Source: Cryptomeria japonica
Lineage: Eukaryota; Streptophyta; Pinopsida; Cupressales; Cupressaceae
Length of the DNA: 64,000 nucleotides
Assembly: GCF_030272615.1 (NCBI RefSeq)
Contig: NC_081415.1
Coordinates: forward strand, 371,007,809-371,071,808
Direction of reading: 5' to 3'
The notes beneath the pieces are model-generated. The model was not told the DNA's origin and did no database searches. It was given only the letters and a program-made list of their open reading frames with translations. The position numbers and the translations under genes were made by a program. Positions 1-10,648 of the stretch are shown here, piece after piece. Positions within the stretch are counted from its first letter, which is position 1. Every line of letters starts with the position of its first letter.

Positions 1-2170
1 GCAGATATCGTGGCCTAGGTTTGACGAGACAAGGAAATGTGGCGCCAGAGGATTGCACACATCAGAATTCCAAACTTTTTTGTTATACAAAACTTTTCGG
101 TTGCTCATTTAGTTTGGAAACGTGTCACCATCATAGTATGGAACCAACCCAAAGATCTCATTTTGTAGCTGCTATCTCGGCCATGTAGGCCCTTTGGAAA
201 TTGTTTAGTGATGAGTTAGAGGACAATTTCAAAAACTAGTTTTTCTAGTTATGTTTTAAAAAATGAATCTCGACTCAGGGTTAGAGTTATGTAACTCTAT
301 GTTTCCCTAAACTACAGTTAGCCAATCTGTGGCTATTTATATGTTTTTAAAAGACTATGTGAAGGTTCAAGAATTTTTGGCTTTCAGACTTGATACATTT
401 TATTTTGCAGTTACATAATGTGTCAAAGAGAAATGCTCATTTATCTATGAATAAATGAAAGCGATTATTTTGGAGTCTCAAATCTGTGTGTTTGGTGTAA
501 GAAATTGAATTTATGTGGGAGTTCATTTATGTCAAAATAGTCTTTGTTTCTTTATGGAATGTTATGCTCTTAAGGAGTAATTCAGTTTGAAAGTTTCTTT
601 TGAATGAGAAGTGCGAAACATAACAAGGTTTGTGGGTTTTGTCATTTCAGAATTATATTTTAAAATTTATATTTACAACACAGTTATGTGTAGATGTGAA
701 AAATGCCTTTCGTACTTTCTAGTTAAAAGTATATGCATAGTTTATTTTCTTGTTTTAATTTATTGAAAATCTAAAGAGGGAGTCATACCTCAGGAACATT
801 CAGAGGGAAACTTTCACAAGTTTACCCAACTCTTTGGTTAATGTTTTTTTCTTTAAGGGGCAATAGAGTGGTGTTATGTTAGTTTTATCAAAGGACAAAT
901 ATTTCAACCAACATATTTTGGTGACTCTATTGGAGAGAGTGAATCAAGAACAGTCACCTAGATACGAGAAAAATGGGGCTATCTCACAGTGATATGGAAC
1001 TCACAAGTTAACTATCTGCAGTAATAGATAACTAACCAGTTAAGGTCTACAAAGTGCTCTGCTAGGAGCGAATCTTGTTAGAGATCCCAAAATTTGACTA
1101 GAAGCTTATACCTTGTTAAAGGTAGTACCCTGTTAGGAGTAACCTCAATGGAGGATTTCTGAATCCAAACTAATGAATCACCCTGTTAGAGGATTTATAT
1201 GTTGAAGCTTGTTATATATTACTCGGTTAGGGGATTTGATTCTGCTGTAGTTGTTAGAAAACAATAGGATTGGTTTGATCTATCTAAGTAGCACAATACT
1301 TGTTTGAGCAGATCATTCTAAACATAAACACTGCTCTTCTACATACTCTACAACTTAACTCTTTTTACTTTTGCACACAACATAACACTTTCACTTATTA
1401 TCAAATAATTCATTGTGATGTCATATATATAGACATTATGATTTCATGTTAGCCTTAAGAAATCATAACACAATTTCCTAGCTGTAGTGTATCTGCACAA
1501 GTGATCATAATTCATCACAAAAATTACCGCCAAAAGTTTGTTTGTGGGATAACTCATCACGATCTGTGGTTACTCATCACAAAATTACCGAATACCAGTT
1601 GTAACAATCAAATACCAGTTTCAGTAAAACATATAAACTGTTATCCTTGAATTTCCTATCATGATCTCCGCTTGATCTCTATCTTGATCTTCATCTTGAT
1701 GCTGACTAATGTTTATTCACTAGTTGTCTTTTGTGCATATACCGGTTGACACAAAGTACCGGTTAGAGATAAACCTCTTAGTATAACCTCTAGCATACCA
1801 GTTGTAGGATAAACAACTTGAAGTTATATCAGTAGACAATATAAACATGTCTGTGTATGTGTTTCATCAATGACAACATATGATGAATATATTACAATCA
1901 TCATCAAGCCAACATAGATAAGCTTCTATTTTATGGGTTTACTTCTTTTACACAATTGTGTGTTGTACTTCATAATTATCAACTTCAAGTGAGTCAATTT
2001 GAATCATCCTCTTCAATGGCTCTAGTTGATAAGAATGAAAGTGATCAACAATCATTTGTGAAGTTCAAACCCAACAAAGGTTTCATCAAGATAAATGACA
2101 ACATCAACACTCAAGTGGCAATGATGACATCAGGTGTGGCCCCTTTATCCAAATACTTTAGAAAAGAATT
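1..2170. other. Left flank, no recognisable gene
   Basis: This AT-rich stretch lies outside the outermost element (Tat-1). I see no long reading frame, LTR pair or RNA gene. At 1065-1240 a short degenerate motif recurs: GTTAGAG, GTTAGGAG, GTTAGAGGATTT and GTTAGGGGATTT. This suggests an old repeat-derived segment, but I cannot name the family. A small open frame at its right end is listed separately. Confidence 0.5.
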
Positions 2171-2183
2171 TGTAGTGTCCTAA
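1956..2183 (+). CDS. Small hypothetical open frame (75 codons)
   Basis: This short frame has no domain I recognise. From about residue 20 (a second Met, MALVDKNESDQ) the protein is polar and moderately charged, with a Lys/Asn-rich stretch (KFKPNKGFIKINDN). It could be the tail of an old polyprotein or a chance frame. Its last codons run into the start of the Tat-1 LTR at 2171, so that end is not original: if it was coding, the insertion cut it. I see no promoter or intron evidence. Treat it as doubtful. Confidence 0.15.
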   Translation: MCVVLHNYQLQVSQFESSSSMALVDKNESDQQSFVKFKPNKGFIKINDNINTQVAMMTSGVAPLSKYFRKEFVVS

Positions 2184-3484
2184 ATTATGCCCAATGCATT
2201 TCCGATACTTACGCATTGCATCCGATGCATTTATGACAAGGCTTATGATCAAGATCTCATTGTTTTGACATCATGAGGTCAAAATACAAAGTGCCTCCAA
2301 TTGCCCTAAAACTTAATTTGGGACCATTTTGGTGCTGACAAAAGTGCATCGCACTAACGTTTCATCAGATTCCCAAATCTAGAATCGTATATCCTACATT
2401 AGACATTTTAGGGCGTGTTCCTTATTGGAGCTCAATCACTGGTTTGATGATCCCTAAGAGCATGCCACCTTCTATGATCAAGATCAACAATTGATTTTGG
2501 CCAACTAATGGAATGACCAATTAGGTCTTACTTCCCTTCACTTCTGGTTTGGCCAAACCAAGGCGGGTATACCTTATCACCAGTTGTTCTCTTGTTGTAC
2601 TGCGATCAACTAATGATGCTTAGGCAAATTATGTTACAATATTCCTATTTGAAATCACTCTTAAATGGCATGAAGATGAGAGTGATTATAATTTTACCCT
2701 ATACTCCTACTTTGTAGAACTAGAACTGAAATGAAATTTTTTTTATGAAAATTGGAATGGAAGTGTTCTTAATTTATGGAATACAATGTTGAATATGTAA
2801 TAGTGACTAGTGTCTCCTCCTTTTAATGGGTACATAGTCCTATAGAACCTTGTCTCTTTCGGTCTCCTACTAGATATTTTTGTAACTATCCACTATTGAT
2901 ACTCTCATAGTTGGTAATCCTATTATGATAGTCACTATACAGTACTATATTTGATCAAACTCCTATAGTAACCATCCAAGAGTGTGCACCTTCTTGTTCA
3001 TGAAACAAAAATAACAAGATAGAAATAGTATGAAGAGTAACCCAAATGCAATCTCCAATCTTCTTAGTATTGAAATAACAAGCAGATCGAAATAGTACAC
3101 CAAAGGAATCTTAATGCAACATGTAAGTAGAGAGGTAACTGGTTTTATATTACTTTAAAGAAAAATTGTATCACAATATTGAAAGTATATGTGTCTGATA
3201 TGTTATATTACAAAAATATCCTCTTATCTAAATCTGATCTTTTGTCCCCCTGATTTACATTTTGTATCTGTAGTGCCCCTACCCTAGTTGGCCTTGTAAA
3301 ATTGGTTTGACCTTGGTTGATTTCCTATGTGGCATTCTTGAATGGTTGATTTACCGTGATGTAATGTTGTAGATTAGATAATATGATTATTGTGCGTACC
3401 TATTAATGTGCTTTCACATCGATTCTTATGTAAGTTTAATTGTTTCCCTAATTCTTGTTTTTGATCTTGAGCTAACACCTTCAT

Positions 3485-3637
<153 letters not shown>

Positions 3638-5191
3638 TTGTGCGAGTCTTGGTTGCAGGAGATTTTAGGTACAATACTGCCTAGGTGTGAGGTTTGTCTC
3701 CATCAAGATTCGCAGGGTTGAGTATACCTCTTTCATCCTTAGAATTTGGATTAGGTGGTCATAAAACCCTTGTCTTGCCTTAGCCATGATCAAGTGAGCA
3801 TCTTGTGTGGTCCGTCGGTTTCCCTTTTCATTTGGGTTTGCGTGTCGTGTGATTGGTTGTCTTTCTTGGGTTGCATGCCTTGCATGTGGTAAAATGGAGT
3901 ATGTTATCCTAAGTATTTAATTCAATTTAATGTGTTCATTTATGCATAGGTAATTGAGAAATTTAAAATAAATAAGTTTCTTTTATGTGATTAATCATTA
4001 ATTAAAAAGATCACTTTATTTATGTTTGTAGCGAGTTTAATTTAATGGTTAATTTTAAATAATGAAATTAATTAGTTTGTGGGTTTAAAAAAGGAAAGAT
4101 TTAAAGTTATTTGAAATAGAAATAATTTAATCTCTTTTGCATTTTGGAAAAGAAAGGTTAATTTTACTTATTTAAGAAAATCAATTTTTATTAGAAAAGC
4201 AAGTTTAATTTATATGTATATTTGATATAGTGTGAAAGATTGGTTTTGGGAATTAATTTAATTAAAATATTTTATCCTCGTCAATATTGTGAAATATAAA
4301 TGTTAGCTTAGTTAATATTGAGAAAATTAAAATTAAATGAGAGAGAAAATTTTTAATTTTAATTAGAAAAGCAAGTTAGATTATTTGAATAGTTGAAAAG
4401 AATGATTATTTTCATTTTTTATTTTAAAAAGTGCTTAAATTTGAATTTAGAAAATTAGGTCAAAATTTCATTCTTTTAACCTAGGTTGAAAAATATTTTG
4501 GGGGTTGTTGATTTGTTTTGGAGAAAGAAATATATTTTTGGATGGAGAAATTGGGGATTTTGGAAATGATGGATTTTTCTATAGCTACAGGTTGGACTCT
4601 TCTTCAAAATTCTTGCCAGGAATGCTTAAGGAGGTAGGAATTCTTGTTTACCTTTTTATTTCATTGTAAATCAAGGAAAATGTGTTGGGTTCTTCCTCAT
4701 GAAATTCTGGTTTTAAAAATCCACGAATGTTCTTAAAATTTAAGTTTTAGTTTTGTGACTATTGGTTGTTTTGGGTCAAGATTGTTTAAATGGTTTTGTG
4801 GAAGAGCAAATCTTGCCTATCTGAAGGTTATTGAGTATTTGGAAAATCATGAACTTGCTAGGAAAATTTTCCATACTGTTGTTTTGCACATTCTAGAAAA
4901 TATATGAGACTGTGAATGAAAGGAATTGGAGGTTTTAGTTTATTATTGTTTTAGTTTACTTTTATTTCATTTGAGGGTTTTGTTGAGATTATCAAAAAAA
5001 CAAACATATACATGTCTGTAGATTGGAAACAAAATTTACCTCTCAGAAAATTCTGAGTCTGAGACTGCAAATTTGGGGGTATAGTTTATTTCATTTTATC
5101 CCGTGGGGGGGATTGTTGTTTTAATTTAAAATTTTATTGTTTATTTAAAAATAAAAAATAAAAAAATAAAAAATAATAAAAATAAACTAGG

Positions 5192-5400
5192 TTTGGAGGG
5201 CGGAGGAGCTGAGGGCTCTACCCGTGCCCTCCTCCCCATGGGCCGCAAGGAGCCGCAACCACAAAGTGGCCGCAGGGTACCCTGCGTTCCACAGTGTGTC
5301 CGCGGGGAGCTGCGGGGGCTTCCTGCCTCTCCCGTGATGGGAGGTGGGCCCCGTAGTGGTTTCCCCCTATTTTTTTTAAAAAAGTTTTTTTTTTTTTAAA
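5192..5400. repeat. GC-rich island followed by T homopolymers
   Basis: Positions 5192-5361 are strongly GC-rich (runs such as GGGCGGAGGAG and GCCGCAAGGAGCC), unlike the very AT-rich LTR around them. An A-rich tract lies upstream (5145-5185), and T-runs with A-rich sequence follow (5370-5405). The 68-codon frame across it is low-complexity and not a convincing gene. It may be the GC-rich upstream part of an LTR promoter or a captured fragment. Confidence 0.5.
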
Positions 5401-6780
5401 ATAAAACTTATTGAAAGCAAAGTATATTTAATAGTTTTTTTTTGGTTATTATTAAGTATTATTAATATATATTTTATTAATAAAGGATTAATATTAATGG
5501 AGATTAATATATATATATATATTAAATTTGAGATTATGTATTATTAAATTATTAATTGTTTACATTTTATTATCCAGGGGATTATAGATATGTAATGATT
5601 AATATTTAATTTGGGCATCAGTCTTAATGAGGAAGTACCTTTTGGAATAGATAGAATAATATTTTTTTTTATTGGAAGTTTTTGAATTAAAACATTTTTT
5701 TTATTGGGGATTTTTAAATAATATATTGTTCAGGCATATAATATATTTCGATTTGAATGATATAGGTCATTTGGGAATTTTAGAATTGGAATGATAAGTT
5801 TATGAGTATTTGAAAAATGAAATATTTAGTATTGGATATTGTGAAAATTTAAACTATATGCTATTAGAATAATTGGAAATTTAATAGTGTTTGATTTGAG
5901 TATTGGTAAGTTAGTGATATTTTCATTTAGTGAAATAAAAGGTTTAGTTATATGCTTCCTCTGTATTGTGAATTAGACAAATGGTAATATTGTAATTGTG
6001 GCATTGTATTCCCCTTGTAATTGTGACTTTCTATTAATGTATTTGGAAAACTTAGATCGTTTAGAAAACCTGACCAACTTTTATTGTTTAAACCAATAGA
6101 AAAGAAGATTGCCCATTTCCGATTATTGCCTATGCAAGTTAAATTTTTGTATTCGCTTTTGTTTAAAGTAATGGCAAGGCCTGGATATGTTGTTTGGACC
6201 CTGTCGTCTGGTTGGTTTGTGGTTGGCCATAGTTGGTCAGGTCCCCTAGTTAGAGTACCCTCAGGCAATGGACCTTTGTCCTAGCTTTTAATATGCTCAG
6301 TTGGACCTGTTTCTATGTAGGGATCATTTAGGATTTATTGACCGAAGTGGTCGTTTGCATATTAGTTGTGCTCGCCTAAAAGGTAGGAACATAAATGACG
6401 TGAACCCTATGTAACTATAACTTAATTAATTATCAGAGGGGTCTTGCAGTTGAGAAAACTCAGAGATGTAGCCCTCTAGGGGTGAACTCTGAGATCATTC
6501 TGGTGTTATGCAATACTTTTGTTCTTGTGTTTCATGGTTAGTGTTAGCATGTATGGATGGCAATTTGATAGAATGCATAAGTGGGTTAGATGAGAATTAT
6601 CGTAATGCATGTATGTAGTCGACTTTTAAATGCAATAAATGGATCATGAAGTAATGTACTCTAGTAATGTTAATGAAAATAAGTATGCATGAAAAGACCT
6701 CATTAGTTATGATGATATTATAGAGCGTTTTTGAACAAGATGCATGGTATGAGTTTAATGCAAAATTGAACGTAATGAAT
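5401..6780. other. Interior of sLTR-G, no gene seen
   Basis: AT-rich LTR sequence with scattered short frames that show no family resemblance. I see no coding, RNA or terminator signal beyond the LTR itself. Confidence 0.5.
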
Positions 6781-6784
6781 GGAT

Positions 6785-6992
6785 AATAATTATTGGATGA
6801 ACTCGTCATATTACCTAAATTGTTATTCTAATGGATGAACTTCATTTAGTTACTTACATTTTAATCTTCATAAATGAACTTCATCATAATACCTATATTT
6901 TAACTAAATTGGATGAACTCATTTAGTTATTTACATTTTATTCTCAATAAATGAACTTCATCTTAATAGCTACATTCTAACTATAATGGATG
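6785..6992. repeat. Degenerate minisatellite, left half (GGATGAACTCATTTAGTTA)
   Basis: Units near 60-65 bp read roughly (A)TGGATGAACTCATTTAGTTA followed by TTACATTTTAAC. They alternate with AATGAACTTCATCWTAAT variants. The array continues at 20058-20335 after PMD-LTR-1, which inserted into a GGATG of one unit. Confidence 0.7.
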
Positions 6993-7289
6993 TGTAGACA
7001 CCTAAAAATGGTCAATGCTTGCGGAATCATACTTTAACATTTGCGCATTGCCTCATTTTAGGTTTTCGCGTCGCATTAACATTTCTCCTATGTCACGCAC
7101 TTGGTTTTTATCATTTGCGAGCATCGAGTCATTCTTCTACATTCTTCATTCGTCTCGCTCTCAAATTTGGTCTTGTCGACAATGCTCTCCAGTCATGATT
7201 TTGATCGATCTTATCCTATCGCATCAATGTGCGTGCTCATTTGTCATCATTTTGGACATCGTCAATCCTAATTAGGGTTTTGTCCTCTT

Positions 7290-7545
7290 ATCAATCTTAT
7301 CATCTGGCGATCAATTTGTCATCAATCCTTATCATTTTCAATCTTGTCATTTTGCGATCGATTTGTCATCGATCGTTGTCATGTTCAATCTTGTCATTTT
7401 GCGATCGATTTGACATCGATCGTGGTCATTTTCAATCTTGTCATCTTGCAATCTATTTTGTCATCGATCCTTGTCCTCTTGTCAATTTTGTCATTTTGCG
7501 ATTAATTTGCCATCGATCATTATCTTTCTCAATCAAGTCAATTTG
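7290..7545. repeat. 47-bp minisatellite in the 5' LTR
   Basis: About five units have the consensus AATCTTGTCATTTTGCGATC followed by GATTTGTCATCGATCNTTGT. Several units contain the palindromic core CGATCG. The same array is in the 3' LTR at about 18786-19030. Confidence 0.85.
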
Positions 7546-8185
7546 GATCAATTAGTCATTGTTCCTCGTCAATTGGCACATTTATCAATCAAATCATTCA
7601 TCAGCATTGGTCTTTTATCAAGTCAAAATCATGATCAAATCGATCCTTCAATCAAGACCTAATTCTCATCCTTGCATTTCTAATTCATCTTTTAGGGTTT
7701 CATGATTCTATTCATTTAACCCTATTTGACATTTGCCCCTCTAGGATTAATAAATTATTTATTTATCCTAAGTCTTCATGTCACAATTAAATGTTTATTT
7801 AATTGGCTAACTAATTATTCATCTTTTTGTGAATTAATTGATAAATGACAAATTATTAATTGATTTACCTAATTTCTCCTAATTCCTAATTTCCTAAATT
7901 TTCAACAATTTCTAATTCCTAATTTTCCAATTTTCTAATTTTCAATTCTCTCCTATTTTTCTCCTAATTTCATGGGAATGACATTTCAATTTGTCATAAT
8001 TTGTCATAATTGACAATCAATCAATTTTGACATAGAAATTTGTCATAATTTTGTCATAAATTATCAATCAATCAATTTTGCATAGAAAGTGCAAATTTGT
8101 CATAAATTTGTCATAATTGACATAATTGATTTGCAATTTCCATTTGAATCTCTTCATGCTAATTTGATCATCTCTCCAATTTGTC

Positions 8186-8192
8186 TATAAAT
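8186..8192 (+). promoter_or_regulatory. TATA box of the PMD-LTR-1 LTR
   Basis: TATAAAT in the context TTTGTCTATAAATTGG, about 390 bp before the LTR end. It is repeated at 19666-19672 in the 3' LTR. The position fits an LTR promoter (U3/R border), and the orientation agrees with the PPT. Confidence 0.6.
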
Positions 8193-8585
8193 TGGATGAA
8201 TTTCTTCAATCCCAATCTAATAATCACATTATCGATCTAATAATCACATTATCGATCTAATAATCACTTGTTTGAATTACTTTGTCAAATCAATCACACT
8301 TTGAGTATTCTTGTGCCAATGTCAATCTTGCTTTCACATTAGGTTTATGCACTTGAAGGTGAGATCCACAAACAAAGGCTATTTGAAGAAGAAAGAAGGA
8401 AAATGGAGCTGCATGAAGGAGATATTCAGATCTGCATTTGGTTTGCTTAGCTTGTAATCTTGAATGTTTTGCTTTCATGTCTTTATTGAGTGTGTTTAGG
8501 ATTGATCATTACATTTGAGCTTTTGTGATTGAGCTATTATTAATATTACTTGCTTTGATGATTTCTGATTTCCTAGCTACATTAA

Positions 8586-8603
8586 TTGGTGAACTTGACA
8601 TGA
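8586..8603 (+). other. Primer-binding-site candidate of PMD-LTR-1
   Basis: TTGGTGAACTTGACATGA lies five bases after the 5' LTR. The core GGTGAAC..GACATGAA also follows the Tat-1 LTR (23085-23101), so the two families probably share a tRNA primer. I could not assign the tRNA. Confidence 0.6.
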
Positions 8604-8698
8604 ACTAACCCCTTAATCATGCTTTTGAGTGCTTTTGAGTTGATTTGCAGTTCAAAAACCCAAGAAACAGGGTAGTGTAGTGTTTTCTGGGAACTTCT

Positions 8699-8815
8699 GC
8701 GCCCGTGTCAAGCATTATGCGTCTGTGTCAGACATTCTGCGCCTGTGTCAAGGACATTCTGTGCCTGTGTCAGACATTCTACGCCTGTGTTAGACATTCT
8801 GTGCCTGTGTAGGGC
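8699..8815. repeat. 20-22-bp minisatellite (CTGTGTCAGACATTCTGCGC)
   Basis: Six degenerate units follow the 5' LTR of PMD-LTR-1. The same motif reappears in inverted orientation in the intron of the antisense PMD gene (about 17865-17960). Confidence 0.8.
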
Positions 8816-10648
8816 CAGAAACAGAGGTAAAAGACAGTGTTTTTCACTTGCAAATTGTTTTCTTTTGCATTCTGTTTTTGCTTTTTTGGTTTTGTTGGTA
8901 CTGATTCTCTGTGCAGAACCTTGACATACGCATGGAAAAGACAACAAATGAAACTACTAACATGTTTTATGCAGGTTTGATAGTCAAAGACTAAACATAT
9001 CAAACTTCTGACTTGGGTTTTTGCAGGTTGCCTTGGACTACAACTAAACTTTGTGTTTGCAATTAATATTTAGGCACCTAGTGATTTCTAAATAAGATGG
9101 AATGAATGTATGTTTTCTTTGATTGTTGAGTTTGACATTGGAGTAGGAGAGTATGCTCTCATCCTTCTTAGGGTGATCAGAAATCCAGATCTTCAATACC
9201 ATGCTCATGTTTTTGATTGTGTGTCACCTTTAGAGGGCCTGCCTTCCCGACCATTTGCTTTTGCAAGCAAGTGATAATCGTGAGATTAGAACAACCCAAA
9301 GTGAGTACGGCTAGAATACCTTGGCATTCTAACTCACTATAAACAAATACCTGATGGGCGAAAGCTTTGAAGGAAGGGTTGCATGGGAATTGCAGTTACT
9401 TGGGAAGTGATGACCCTTGAACTCTTTCTCATATCAACATCTAAGTAGGACCTCATGGTCTAAATTGTGCTTGCGTGACTACATTTGTTTGGTATCTTGA
9501 TGGGCTTAATGTCTCAATCATGCTTGCATGACATCAAGGAGTAACACTTAACAGAAATCCTTACTAAACACCTTGTATTTAGAGGCCAAAAATCCTTCTA
9601 GTTGCTTGAGAAGGACAAGTTTGGATAATTGGAAGAGATACTAAGTTCGCCATGGGGAGATTTCCATGGGGACTGATGCTTGGCTGCCCTGAGAAGTGAG
9701 TGCTGTGGAGGGGAGCCCGTGGGGTCAAGCATCTATGTATTCTCCTTGAATCTCATAACGAGTCTACCTCTCAAGTACCTACTATCCTTGCCATCTATAA
9801 GAAATGTGTGAATGAGCATGATTGTCTTGAGTCTAAGTTGAAGTATCTTGTCTTATTTGCTTGTCAAAAGTTGAGTTGTGTCTCATTTAAAAAACAAGAC
9901 AAATTGATTCAAAACAAGGTTAAACACAAGAGTATTTCATCCAACAAAGTTCAAAACACCTTCAAACATGGTTGTCAAACATTTTTCAAAATCTTGTCTC
10001 AACATTCATGTCACTTAAATTTAGGTTCATCCTAGGTTTTCATTTTGCAAAGTCATTGTCAATTACCAAGGTTAAGTTTCACCTAGGTCATACTCCTTTG
10101 CATATCAATAAGGGTCATCCATTTGCATGTGTCCTCTTTCATTAAAGTCATACCATTGTCATACATTCATATTTGCATACCCTAGGTCTCTTCATTAAGT
10201 TTAGGTCATTATCATATCATATTAGGGTTATTTGCATAGTAATTGTCCCTTTGCATATAGTGTCAAAACTAGGTTTTGTCATACTTGAGTAATCCAAATC
10301 TTTGATAAACCCTAAGTCGTTGTTAAGAAGTCTAGACCTTATCAAACCTTTTCTCTTTATGTCATTATTGTCATTTGGTCAAACCTAGCTTAGTATCCAA
10401 GCATATAGGGGAGACGTTGTCATTTGTCCTTTTGTCCTTTGAGGTCTAGACATCATTTCAATTTCCTAAGGGTCTCTTTTAGATTTGCATTCCAAAAAAT
10501 TTGTCAAAAGCTTGAAAAACAACCAAAAACATAGGTTGCATTCTTGCCATAGATTGCATTTTCATTTATTTAGGTTGCATTTAGTTGCATATCATACATC
10601 ATCCTTTTAAAATAAAAAATTCCAAAAATATTGCATTTGCATAGTGAC
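8816..10648 (+). other. 5' untranslated-like leader of PMD-LTR-1
   Basis: About 1.8 kb without a convincing gene. Frames such as 9700-10035 (111 codons, Lys/Ser-rich) have no family resemblance. The segment is rich in TTTGCAT and TCATT motifs and probably acts as a long leader before the P/S/Q-rich frame. Confidence 0.45.

Larger units (their letters stand above)
6993..8581 (+). repeat. 5' LTR of PMD-LTR-1
   Basis: It runs from TGTAGACACCTAAAA to TTTCCTAGCTACA and matches the 3' LTR along its length. It holds a 47-bp minisatellite, an AT-rich block of TTGTCATAA motifs, a TATA box at 8186-8192, and a short repeat ATCTAATAATCACATT just after it. Open frames inside are low-complexity and not genes. 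Confidence 0.92.

Noticed and set aside
1065-1300. Possible tRNA or small RNA gene in the repeated GTTAGAGG motifs
   Set aside because: No cloverleaf, A/B boxes or terminator could be drawn.
7015-7662. Several open frames in the LTR of PMD-LTR-1
   Set aside because: They come from the 47-bp minisatellite and recur in the other LTR; LTRs are not coding here.
6991-8600. Minisatellites considered as a CRISPR array
   Set aside because: The units are contiguous and degenerate with no unique spacers, and the context is a plant LTR.
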